Position numbers and translations under genes: made by a program
Notes under the pieces: model-generated
The model's database searches: none
Seen by the model: the letters and a program-made list of their open reading frames with translations, nothing else
Told to the model about the DNA's origin: nothing
Part shown: positions 35,601 to 43,897 of the stretch, piece by piece
Layout: each line of letters opens with the position of its first letter
Position numbering within the stretch: position 1 is the first letter of the stretch
From: Gemmatimonadales bacterium
GTDB lineage: Bacteria > Gemmatimonadota > Glassbacteria > GWA2-58-10
Length of the DNA stretch: 44,307 bases
Direction of reading: 5' to 3'
Assembly (NCBI GenBank): GCA_024278175.1
Contig: JAJRTS010000044.1
Location: 1-44,307, forward strand

Positions 35601-35811
35601 GCAGCGTGTTGGAATATTCGAAAGTATGGGAATAAGGTTGTCAAGGGCCGTTTTCCGCTATTCCAGCCGAAAAAGGCTGGGGCGATACAACTGCCTGATA
35701 TAACATAAGTAACGGGATCAGCAAAAGAAACGGCCGTGCCTTGCCCTTGACAACCGACAGCGCAAAATGTTTCATTCGAGGGCGTTGAATGTCTTTATTC
35801 CAACGCCCCTC
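35601..35811 (+). repeat. Composite inverted-repeat element, copy C
   Basis: Leader GTGTTGGAATATTCGAAAGTA, then a perfect 13-bp terminal inverted repeat GGTTGTCAAGGGC (35636-35648) / GCCCTTGACAACC (35743-35755), 120 bases end to end. An internal hairpin CCAGCC/GGCTGG has loop GAAAAA. 24 bases beyond is the GGGCGTTG/CAACGCCC hairpin (35780-35787 with 35801-35808). It fills almost all of the 318-base gap between the two large synthase genes (35550-35867), in which no gene was seen. Confidence 0.85.
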
Positions 35812-35867
35812 CAGACGGTCATCCGTATCTCTGAACCGGAACCATTTATAAAGACGGGGATAAACAT

Positions 35868-38800
35868 ATGTCAGTATCACGTACACGTAACTCTTCCCGG
35901 GGACATTCACCGCCCATCGCCGTTATCGGGATGGAATGTATCTTCCCCCAAGCTGAAAACCTGGCCCAGTACTGGGATAACATCGTCCGGGAAATTGATT
36001 GTATTACCGACATCCCCCCCTCGCGCTGGCAGATGGATGATTACTTTGACCCCGATCCCCGCACTCCGGATAAGACCTACTGCAAGCGCGGAGGGTTCAT
36101 CCCGGAAGTCGATTTCGATCCTACCGAATTCGGCTTGCCGCCCAACATCCTGGAGGTTACGGATGTTTCTCAACTGCTGGCGCTTGTGGTGGCCCGCAGA
36201 GCGATGGAAGATGCCGGATACGGCAATGGCAGGGAGTTCGACCGGGACCGCGTGGGAGTGATCCTGGGGGTTGGTGTCGGCCAGAAACTGCTCGTCCCGC
36301 TGATCAGCAGAATCCAGGACCCAGTCTGGAGAAAAGCTTTGAAAAGCAGCGGAGTGGCCGACGAGGACGCCGCTCAGATTATCAATAAAATCAAATCAGC
36401 GTATATTCCCTGGGCGGAGGATTCTTTCCCCGGACTGTTGAGTAACGTGATCGCCGGGCGGATCGCCAGCCGGCTGAACCTGGGTGGAACCAATTGCGTG
36501 GTGGACGCGGCCTGCGCCTCTTCTCTGGCCGCGGCCAAACTAGCCATCAGCGACCTGGAGCAGGGCCGGTCCGATATGGTTATTACCGGTGGAGTGGATA
36601 CCGATAACTCTCCTTTTATGTACATGTGTTTCAGTAAAACACCCGCCCTTACACCCAACTCCCACGCCCGCCCGTTCGATGCCGATTCGGATGGGATCCT
36701 GATCGGCGAGGGCCTGGGTATGCTGGTGCTCAAACGTCTGGAAGACGCCCGCAGCGACGGAGATAGGGTCTATGCCGTTATTCGAGGGATCGGCTCCTCC
36801 AGCGATGGGCGCTCGAAGAGTATTTACGCTCCACGGGTAGACGGCCAGGTGATGGCGTTGAACCGCGCCTATGAAGATGCGGGGATCGCCCCGGAAACCG
36901 TCTCCCTGATCGAAGCCCACGGCACCGGCACCAGGGCCGGAGACATGTGCGAGGTGGAAGCCTTAAGTAAAGTATTCGCGGAGGCTGAACCCCTGCGTAC
37001 AGCCCTGGGCAGCGTCAAGTCCCAGATCGGGCATACGAAAGCCGCCGCCGGGAGCGCCGGCCTGATTAAGACTTGCCTGGCTCTTCACCACAAGGTATTG
37101 CCGCCCACGCTGAACATTGAGTCTCCCAGTCCGAAGCTGGAACTCGACACTTCTCCTTTGTATCTCAATACCAAGGCCAGGCCGTGGTTGCGCTCCACAG
37201 ACGATAATCCCCGGCGTGCGGGAGTAAGTTCCTTTGGTTTCGGCGGTACCAACTTTCACTTCGTTCTCGAGGAATACGATCCGGAATCCGACGAATCCTT
37301 CAGCCTGAGGCGTGCTCCTTACACGGTTCTCCTGTTTGCCGAAAATAAATCAGAGCTGGCCGGGCGTTGCCGGTCCGCTCTGGCCGAGCTGCAGTCCGGC
37401 AACGGCGAAGTGGCCCTGGCGAATCTTGCCGAATCATGCCGCTCTGTCGATATCCCGGCCCCGGCGGCCAGGATCGGGTTCGTGGCCGGCTCAGCCACGG
37501 AAGCTTGTGAACTGCTGCAAACTGCTGGCGAGCGTTTGCAAGCGGACAATGAAACGGACTGGGAGTATCAGGGAATCTCTTTCCGGAGCCGCGCCATTGA
37601 CGGTGATGCCAAGGTGGTCGCCCTGTTTCCGGGACAGGGTTCGCAGTATGTCGAAATGGGACGGGAACTGGCTTGCAGCTTTCCCGTTGTCCGCCGTGCC
37701 TGGCAGGCTGTTAACGACCTGTCCGGCGAGGTTGCTCTGAGCCAGGTAGTTTTTCCACCGGCCGCCTTTGACGCCGCCGGCCGTCGCCGGCAGGCCGATA
37801 AGCTGCAGCGCACCGAACATGCCCAGCCGGCTATCGGAGCGTTCAGCATGGGGCTCTACAAACTCCTGCGCAAAGCGGGATTCCAGGCCGACATGGCGGC
37901 CGGCCACAGCTTCGGCGAGCTGACAGCGCTCTGGTCCGCCGGAGTCTTCGGCGACAGCGAGTTCCTGGCATTCGCCCAGCTCCGGGGCAAAGCCATGGCC
38001 GCCCCCGCCGACCCCGGGTTCGACACCGGGGCCATGCTGGCTGTCCAGGCCGGAGTGGCCCAGGTCGAAGCGGCACTGACCGGCATCCGGGAAGTCACTA
38101 TCGCCAATGATAATTCCGAGAACCAGGTTGTGCTCGCCGGGCCCACAAAGGCAATCGAAACCGCCCGGGAAGCTCTTGAGACCCGGAATATCTCAAGCGT
38201 GTTGCTGCCGGTTTCCGCCGCCTTTCATACTCCACTGGTCGCGCACGCCAGTCAGCCTTTTTCCGAGGCATTCAACAGCGTAACCTTCCATTCGCCTCGA
38301 ATCCCGGTGTACTCCAACGCTTCAGCGAAAGCGTATCCCAAACACCACCGTTCGATCAGAAAAATTCTGCGGGAGCAGATCCTCAGTCCCGTCCGCTTCC
38401 GGGAGGAAATCGAACAGCTTTATGCCGACGGTGGATATTGCTTTGTGGAATTCGGCCCTAAAAGCGTGCTCACCGGTCTGGTGAAACAGATTCTGCAAGA
38501 CCGGCCGCATCTCGCCGTGGCCCTGAATCCGAAGCCGGAGGGAGACAGCGACCGTCAGTTGCGTGAGGCCGTTGTCAAACTGCGCGTTGCGGGTTTGCCA
38601 TTGACGGACCTTGAACCCCAGGGTTCTCCAAAGCCCGCACCCGCCAGGGAAAAGAAAATGAATATCCGCCTGGGCGGGAATAATTATGTCAGTCAGAAAA
38701 CCAGGGATCGCTACGAAGAGGTGATGGGCAACGGACACCGGGTCCGGACCGTAGCGGCACAGCCGGAAAACAACGGCCAAAACAGCCCTGCCGAAGCAGC

Positions 38801-39668
38801 TTATAATACTCAGGCGGATTCCGGTCCTGTCATCAGTAAACCCGCATCCGCACAACAACCAACCAATCAACCTACGGGGGAGCTTATCACTTCCACGCAG
38901 TTGCCAAAATCGCCGGCGCCACTGGACGCCGAAAAACAAGGGCAGTTGTTGCAATCGATCGAACGCAGCCTTACGCAGTTCTACTCCCTGCAGGCGGACA
39001 CTCTGCGCGTTCACGAGCAGTACCTTCGCGGTCAGATGGAATATTCCAGAACCTTTTTTCAACTGATGCAGCAGCAGTATGCCCTGCTGGGACAGGGTGC
39101 TTTGCCGCCCGCGGTAATGAACGTCGATTTGCCGGCTCCGCCAGCTCCGGTTCAGCCCGAAAGCCCTCCGGCCGCACCCGAGGCGCCTGCTGCGATGGCG
39201 CCGCCGATTCAGGCCGCTAATCCGCTAACCACTCCACGAGCCGATGTCTTTCAACCTCCGGCGCCCGTGCCTGCTCCGCAAGACCATTATGCACTCCCTG
39301 TGGTGCAACCGCTTGCTCAGCCCGCTCATCTGCCGGATAAGCCACCCGGTAACGGTACGGGACCTTCCCCGGCGGCTAAGACTGTTGCCAAAGCCGCACC
39401 GGCGCCGGTTGAAGCAATCAGCACTGAGACGCTGACACGATCCATGCTGAAAATAGTAAGCGAAAGAACCGGTTATCCGGAAGACATGCTGGATATGGAA
39501 ATGCATATCGAGGCGGACCTCGGGATCGACTCGATCAAGAGGGTGGAAATTCTGGGGGCGATGGTGGACGCTCATCCTGATCTGCCCAAAGTGAGTCCGG
39601 ACGATCTGGCCGAACTCCAGACATTCGGGCAGATTGTCGATTTTATGCAAAGCAAGGCGGAGGCCTGA
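35868..39668 (+). CDS. PfaA-type KS-AT-ACP subunit with a single ACP
   Basis: 1266 residues. The ketosynthase (about 15-475) has Cys216 (DAACASS), His351 (EAHGTGT) and His389 (IGHTKAAAG). The malonyl-type acyltransferase (about 585-900) has FPGQGSQYVEMG and Ser681 (GHSFGE). A coiled-coil helix at about 1026-1068 includes TLRVH (1045-1049). A Pro/Ala-rich linker (about 1075-1180) leads to one acyl carrier domain with LGIDSIKRVEIL and phosphopantetheine Ser1222. Canonical PfaA has four to nine tandem ACPs followed by KR and DH; here only one ACP is present and the KR and DH are separate proteins upstream. It carries the growing chain and performs condensation. The ATG is preceded by GGGGA. Confidence 0.92.
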   Translation: MSVSRTRNSSRGHSPPIAVIGMECIFPQAENLAQYWDNIVREIDCITDIPPSRWQMDDYFDPDPRTPDKTYCKRGGFIPEVDFDPTEFGLPPNILEVTDVSQLLALVVARRAMEDAGYGNGREFDRDRVGVILGVGVGQKLLVPLISRIQDPVWRKALKSSGVADEDAAQIINKIKSAYIPWAEDSFPGLLSNVIAGRIASRLNLGGTNCVVDAACASSLAAAKLAISDLEQGRSDMVITGGVDTDNSPFMYMCFSKTPALTPNSHARPFDADSDGILIGEGLGMLVLKRLEDARSDGDRVYAVIRGIGSSSDGRSKSIYAPRVDGQVMALNRAYEDAGIAPETVSLIEAHGTGTRAGDMCEVEALSKVFAEAEPLRTALGSVKSQIGHTKAAAGSAGLIKTCLALHHKVLPPTLNIESPSPKLELDTSPLYLNTKARPWLRSTDDNPRRAGVSSFGFGGTNFHFVLEEYDPESDESFSLRRAPYTVLLFAENKSELAGRCRSALAELQSGNGEVALANLAESCRSVDIPAPAARIGFVAGSATEACELLQTAGERLQADNETDWEYQGISFRSRAIDGDAKVVALFPGQGSQYVEMGRELACSFPVVRRAWQAVNDLSGEVALSQVVFPPAAFDAAGRRRQADKLQRTEHAQPAIGAFSMGLYKLLRKAGFQADMAAGHSFGELTALWSAGVFGDSEFLAFAQLRGKAMAAPADPGFDTGAMLAVQAGVAQVEAALTGIREVTIANDNSENQVVLAGPTKAIETAREALETRNISSVLLPVSAAFHTPLVAHASQPFSEAFNSVTFHSPRIPVYSNASAKAYPKHHRSIRKILREQILSPVRFREEIEQLYADGGYCFVEFGPKSVLTGLVKQILQDRPHLAVALNPKPEGDSDRQLREAVVKLRVAGLPLTDLEPQGSPKPAPAREKKMNIRLGGNNYVSQKTRDRYEEVMGNGHRVRTVAAQPENNGQNSPAEAAYNTQADSGPVISKPASAQQPTNQPTGELITSTQLPKSPAPLDAEKQGQLLQSIERSLTQFYSLQADTLRVHEQYLRGQMEYSRTFFQLMQQQYALLGQGALPPAVMNVDLPAPPAPVQPESPPAAPEAPAAMAPPIQAANPLTTPRADVFQPPAPVPAPQDHYALPVVQPLAQPAHLPDKPPGNGTGPSPAAKTVAKAAPAPVEAISTETLTRSMLKIVSERTGYPEDMLDMEMHIEADLGIDSIKRVEILGAMVDAHPDLPKVSPDDLAELQTFGQIVDFMQSKAEA

Positions 39669-39781
39669 GCCGGCGAACGGAGCGGACCCGAACCCCACTG
39701 GCGTTACCGGCCAAAATCCACAATGACAGTTGGAGCCTTTGGCCTGTTCGAGACATTGTTGAATATTAATGAGATCAGGTA

Positions 39782-41413
39782 ATGCACGCAGACCGCAATG
39801 GATTACAATATCGCAACGAAGCTTCAGGTGTCAGGCTTGGCTGGGACGGCCCTCCAGGCAAAATCAGCTGGGATGAAGCGAATATCGGGAAGAAGCTGCA
39901 GGACCTTGACTGCGCCTGCCACGTGGTCGAAAACGACGGGCGCATCGGCTTGACCGAAGTGGGAAACGTCATCCCGGGGGACAAGCATGCAGACGGGCAA
40001 CCGGCGTATCTGATGTCCATTCCACGGATTCGGCCTGAGCAACTGGGCGACCCGGACTTTTTGACGTTTCACGGTGTGCAGTATCCGCTTTACATCGGCT
40101 CGATGGCCAAGGGCATCACCTCCCAGGAGATGGTTATCGCCCTGGGACGGGAGCGTATCCTGAGTTCTTTCGGCTCCGCGGGCTTGAGCCCCGCGCAGCT
40201 CGAAGCGTCCATCCGCAACATTCAGCAAGCCTTGCCGGAAGGCCCCTATGCCTTCTGCCTGATCCACAGCCCTTCCGAGCCTGCTCTGGAGGAGAACGCC
40301 GTAAATCTCTACCTTAAATACGGCGTGCGGACCCTGGAAGCGTCCGCCTTCCTGGATTTGACCCCCAACATTGTCGCCTACCGTGTTGCCGGACTTAGTA
40401 GCGATGACGGGAATCGCATCAAAATCCACAACCGGGTGATAGCCAAAATCTCACGCCGTGAGGTGGCCGCCAAGTTTCTGCAACCCGCCCCCCGGCGCAT
40501 ACTCGATGAGTTGACAGCCCAGGGCCGGATTACCGGGGAGCAGGCACGGATGGCGGAGCAAGTTCCGATGGCCGACGATATCACCGTGGAAGCGGATTCG
40601 GGCGGACACACGGACAACCGGCCCCTGGTGTGCCTGCTGCCATCGCTCCAGGAACTGCGCGACGAAATGCACGATAAATACGGATACCGTGTGCGAATGG
40701 GCGCCGCGGGCGGCATTGGGACACCGGTTTCGGCGCTGGCGGCTTTCATGATGGGGGCGGACTATCTCGTAACCGGATCGATCAACCAGGCCTGCCTGGA
40801 GGCCGGCGTTTCCGATCATACCCGGAAGCTCCTGGCCCAGGTCGAGATGGCCGACGTGATGATGGCCCCTGCCGCCGATATGTTTGAACTGGGCGTCAAG
40901 CTCCAGGTGCTCAAGCGGGGAACCCTGTTCCCGATGCGGGCGCAAAAACTCTATGACCTCTACATGAAGTACGACGCCATTGAAGACATTCCCCCTGCGG
41001 AAAGGACTAAACTGGAGCAGCAGGTTTTCAAACATGGTCTGGATGAAGTCTGGCGGAAAACAATATCTTATTTCAACGAAATAGACCCGCAAAAAATCAA
41101 GAAGGCGCAGGCAAACCCAAAACGTAAAATGGCCTTAATCTTCCGCTGGTACTTAGGGCTCAGTTCCCAGTGGGCAAACTCGGGAGAGCCGGGCCGCCAG
41201 ATGGATTATCAGATCTGGTGCGGTCCCGCTATGGGGGCGTTTAACGATTGGACGCGAGGTACGTATCTGGAGCTGCCGGAAAACCGCCGGGTTGTCGATG
41301 TGACGCGGCACATAATCAACGGCGCGCTGTATCTGTACCGGTTGCAGACCCTGAAATGCCAGGGGCTGCAAGTCCCTGTTCACTTTGCAAAATATCGTCC
41401 TGTGCAAAGTTGA
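39782..41413 (+). CDS. pfaD: PfaD-type trans-acting enoyl reductase
   Basis: 543-residue FMN enzyme of the 2-nitropropane-dioxygenase-like PfaD family, the stand-alone enoyl reductase of pfa synthases. Features: VQYPLYIGSMAKGI, a TIM-barrel flavin site with ITVEADSGGHTDNRP and GAAGGIGTPVSALAAFMMG, then TGSINQACLEAG. The family-specific C-terminal region has FRWYLGLSSQWANSGEPGR, CGPAMGAFNDW and HIINGALYLYR. Length fits the family. It reduces enoyl-ACP in those cycles that saturate the chain. It is the last gene of the pfa cluster, 113 bases after the KS-AT-ACP gene. No PfaE-type phosphopantetheinyl transferase is found in this window. Confidence 0.94.
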   Translation: MHADRNGLQYRNEASGVRLGWDGPPGKISWDEANIGKKLQDLDCACHVVENDGRIGLTEVGNVIPGDKHADGQPAYLMSIPRIRPEQLGDPDFLTFHGVQYPLYIGSMAKGITSQEMVIALGRERILSSFGSAGLSPAQLEASIRNIQQALPEGPYAFCLIHSPSEPALEENAVNLYLKYGVRTLEASAFLDLTPNIVAYRVAGLSSDDGNRIKIHNRVIAKISRREVAAKFLQPAPRRILDELTAQGRITGEQARMAEQVPMADDITVEADSGGHTDNRPLVCLLPSLQELRDEMHDKYGYRVRMGAAGGIGTPVSALAAFMMGADYLVTGSINQACLEAGVSDHTRKLLAQVEMADVMMAPAADMFELGVKLQVLKRGTLFPMRAQKLYDLYMKYDAIEDIPPAERTKLEQQVFKHGLDEVWRKTISYFNEIDPQKIKKAQANPKRKMALIFRWYLGLSSQWANSGEPGRQMDYQIWCGPAMGAFNDWTRGTYLELPENRRVVDVTRHIINGALYLYRLQTLKCQGLQVPVHFAKYRPVQS

Positions 41414-41672
41414 GTAGTGGTTTATTCCAGCCATTCACGCAATTGTGAAAATAAGAATAGGGATATTCAGCTTCCGGGGCGTTGGCCATGGTGATAAATA
41501 TGCCGCGGTCATCTGCTCAAACGATGCAGCCGTTCACCTTGGATGTATGAGTATTGATGATCGCCATAGAAAACTTTATCCGCATTCGCCTGTCGCACAC
41601 CGGTTGACTCCGCAGCCCGACTTACCTACTTTTGACCCCGTGATAACAACTACAAGCACGGGGAGCACTGCC

Positions 41673-41882
41673 ATGTCAATCGACGGGTTTACCGACTACC
41701 GGCGCCGCGAGTACTGCCACGATATTTCCTGCCCGATCCAGAGCCTGCTAAGCCGTGAGCCGGAGGGGTCGGAGGCCTACGAAAAAATCCGCGGCATCTG
41801 CAAAACTGATTGTATTCACACAACATACGAGTTTCATCACTGGCTGATCCGGAAAGGCTACCTGATAGTCCGACCTAAGTGA
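41673..41882 (+). CDS. Small conserved-looking four-Cys protein (69 aa)
   Basis: 69 residues beginning MSIDGFTDYRRREYCHD. The ATG at 41673 has a strong GGGGAG site 7 bases upstream; the open frame extends further 5' but without coding character. Four Cys residues (15, 20, 43 and 47; CHDISC and GICKTDC) in a helical, charged protein could form a metal or Fe-S site. The C-terminus HTTYEFHHWLIRKGYLIV looks like a compact helical tail. I do not recognise the family. It lies 55 bases before the aldolase gene and probably begins that operon. Confidence 0.7.
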   Translation: MSIDGFTDYRRREYCHDISCPIQSLLSREPEGSEAYEKIRGICKTDCIHTTYEFHHWLIRKGYLIVRPK

Positions 41883-41937
41883 ACCGGGGAGCGGCATTCA
41901 GGGATAAAATCATAAAAAGCATGGAAAGGAATACCTT

Positions 41938-42738
41938 ATGGACTGGGGCAAACGTAACCGCCTGAACAACGTGCTGGCAGCCGACGGCCGCTGCTTTTTT
42001 CTGCCCATCGACCACGGCTATTTCCAGGGCCCGACCCGTTGCCTGGAAAAACCCGGCGAAACTATCGCTCCGCTGCTGCCCTACTCGGAGGCCCTGTTTG
42101 TCACCCGCGGAGTTCTTCGCGCCTGCGTGCCCGCCGGCACCACCGTGCCGATTATCCTGCGTGTTTCGGGCTGCACCAGCATGGTGGGGCCGGGGCTGGA
42201 GGACGAGAATCTGACCACCAGTATCGAGGAAATCATCCGCCTCAACGCCCAGGCCGTGGGCGTGAGCGTCTTTATCGGCAGCCAGAGCGAGAACCAGACC
42301 CTGGGCAACCTGACCACACTGGTCAACGAGTGCGAGGACTACGGGATCCCGGTGATGGCCGTGACCGCCGTGGGCAAGGAGCTGGAAAAGCGCGACGCCC
42401 GCTACCTGGGCCTCTGCTGCCGGATCTGCGCCGAGCTGGGCGCGAGCGTGGTCAAGACCTACTGGTGCGAGGATTTTGACAAGGTGACCGGCGGCTGCCC
42501 CGTGCCGGTGGTGATCGCCGGCGGGCCGAGCTGCCATACCGAGCTCGAAGTGATGGAGTTCGTCTATGACGGTATGCAAAAAGGTGCGATCGGGGTCAAC
42601 CTGGGTCGTAACGTGTGGCAGAATCCGTATCCGGTGGCGATGGTCCGGGCGCTGCGCTCGATTATCCACGACAACGCGAAGCCCAACGAGGCGCTGGACA
42701 TGTTCGAGGAACTGAAAAACTCCGGGGAGGGCAAGTGA
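41938..42738 (+). CDS. DhnA/LsrF-type class I aldolase family protein
   Basis: 266-residue TIM-barrel of the DeoC/FbaB/LsrF (DhnA) superfamily, which includes archaeal-type class I fructose-bisphosphate aldolase, the ADH synthase of aromatic biosynthesis and LsrF thiolase. FFLPIDHGYFQGP is the family N-terminal motif. The Schiff-base Lys is in VVKTYWCED, and the phosphate-binding loops are VIAGGPSC and GAIGVNLGRNVWQ. GGAAAGGA lies upstream of the ATG. The downstream dehydrogenase overlaps its stop, so the two probably act in one short sugar-derivative pathway. The exact substrate cannot be read. Confidence 0.85.
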   Translation: MDWGKRNRLNNVLAADGRCFFLPIDHGYFQGPTRCLEKPGETIAPLLPYSEALFVTRGVLRACVPAGTTVPIILRVSGCTSMVGPGLEDENLTTSIEEIIRLNAQAVGVSVFIGSQSENQTLGNLTTLVNECEDYGIPVMAVTAVGKELEKRDARYLGLCCRICAELGASVVKTYWCEDFDKVTGGCPVPVVIAGGPSCHTELEVMEFVYDGMQKGAIGVNLGRNVWQNPYPVAMVRALRSIIHDNAKPNEALDMFEELKNSGEGK

Positions 42739-43781
42739 TTCCCGAGCGCATGCGGGTGGCGATGTACTATCACAACTGCGATGTCCGGATCGAGGAACTT
42801 CCCGTACCGGTTATCGGATCTGGGGAATTGTTGATAAAAATAATCGCCAGCGGAATCTGCGGCTCCGACGTGCTGGAGTGGTACCGGGTCAAAAAGGCCC
42901 CGCTCGTGCTGGGCCACGAGATCACCGGCGAGGTGGCGGCCGTGGGCGAGGGGGTCGAGCGTTTCGGCATCGGCGAGCGGGTATTCGTGGGCCATCACGT
43001 ACCCTGCAACACCTGCCGCTACTGCCGCGCCGGGCAGCACACCGCCTGCCAGACCCTGCACAGCACCAATTTCGACCCCGGCGGTTTCGCCCAGTACGTG
43101 CGCGCCCCGGCAATCAACGTGGATCGCGGGACGTTTATCCTTCCCGATGAGGTCAGCTACGAGGCGGGCAGTTTTATCGAGCCGCTGGCCTGCGTGGTGC
43201 GCGGACAGCGGGTGGCGGGTTTCCGCCCGGGGATGAGCGTGCTGGTGCTGGGCTCGGGGATATCCGGCCTGCTGCATATCATGCTGGCCAGGGCCCAGGG
43301 CGCGGGCCGGATAATCGCGACCGATATCAACCCGTGGCGCGTTGAACAGGCAAAGAAATTCGGGGCGGACCATGTGCTCGATGCCCGTGAAGACGTGCCC
43401 GCGCGCGTGCGCGAGCTTAACGACAGCTATCCGGCTGAGCTGGTGATTGTCTGCGCCGGGGCGCTGAGCGCGTTCAGGCAGGCGCTGGCCAGCGTGGACC
43501 GTGGCGGCACGGTGCTCACGTTCGCCACCACCGACCCGGGCGTGGAGATCCCGTTGCCGGCCAACGAGTTCTGGCGCAACAGCATCCGCGTGATGCCCTC
43601 CTACGCCAACAGCCCCTACGACGCGCAGGTGGCGATCGAGCTGCTCCGCGCCGGGCGGGTGGACGTGGAGCCGCTGATCACCCATCGCCTGCCGCTCGAG
43701 GAGGCCGCCGAGGGTTTCCGCCTGATGGCCGAGAGCGCCACCGAGAAATCAATCAAAGTGGTGATTGAACCGTGGGGGTGA
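42735..43781 (+). CDS. Zinc-dependent medium-chain alcohol/polyol dehydrogenase
   Basis: 348 residues from GTG (42735), which overlaps the aldolase stop as GTGA and has GGGGAGG 4 bases upstream; an ATG at 42750 is the alternative. Catalytic zinc region: GICGSDVLEWY and GHEITGEVAAVGEG. Structural zinc: four Cys in CNTCRYCRAGQHTAC. The NAD fold has VLVLGSGISGLLHIMLARAQG with Asp in ATDINPWR, favouring NAD over NADP. It resembles sorbitol, threonine and galactitol-phosphate dehydrogenases, oxidising a secondary alcohol. It is coupled to the aldolase gene; substrate unknown. Confidence 0.9.
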   Translation: MIPERMRVAMYYHNCDVRIEELPVPVIGSGELLIKIIASGICGSDVLEWYRVKKAPLVLGHEITGEVAAVGEGVERFGIGERVFVGHHVPCNTCRYCRAGQHTACQTLHSTNFDPGGFAQYVRAPAINVDRGTFILPDEVSYEAGSFIEPLACVVRGQRVAGFRPGMSVLVLGSGISGLLHIMLARAQGAGRIIATDINPWRVEQAKKFGADHVLDAREDVPARVRELNDSYPAELVIVCAGALSAFRQALASVDRGGTVLTFATTDPGVEIPLPANEFWRNSIRVMPSYANSPYDAQVAIELLRAGRVDVEPLITHRLPLEEAAEGFRLMAESATEKSIKVVIEPWG

Positions 43782-43798
43782 GCAGACGAGAAGACACA

Positions 43799-43838
43799 CC
43801 CCGCCCGCTGCCGGCGGGCACCCCTCTTGTTAGAGGGG
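43799..43838. repeat. Two-hairpin intergenic repeat, right copy
   Basis: GCCCGC/GCGGGC (43803-43808 with 43814-43819) then CCCCTCT/AGAGGGG (43821-43827 with 43832-43838). Same layout as the element at 105-141 read on the opposite strand, with covarying stem bases. It follows the dehydrogenase stop by 17 bases. Confidence 0.7.
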
Positions 43839-43868
43839 AATATTGGCAAAATTGAAGATTTGCCGTAG

Positions 43869-43890
43869 GGGCGGACACATGTGTCCGCCC
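43869..43890. repeat. Perfect 22-bp palindrome
   Basis: GGGCGGACACATGTGTCCGCCC is self-complementary over its whole length. It lies between two converging genes, 7 bases past the stop of the beta-helix-like gene. It could be a dimeric regulator site or, more likely, another dispersed palindromic repeat. Confidence 0.75.
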
Positions 43891-43897
43891 ATTTCTA

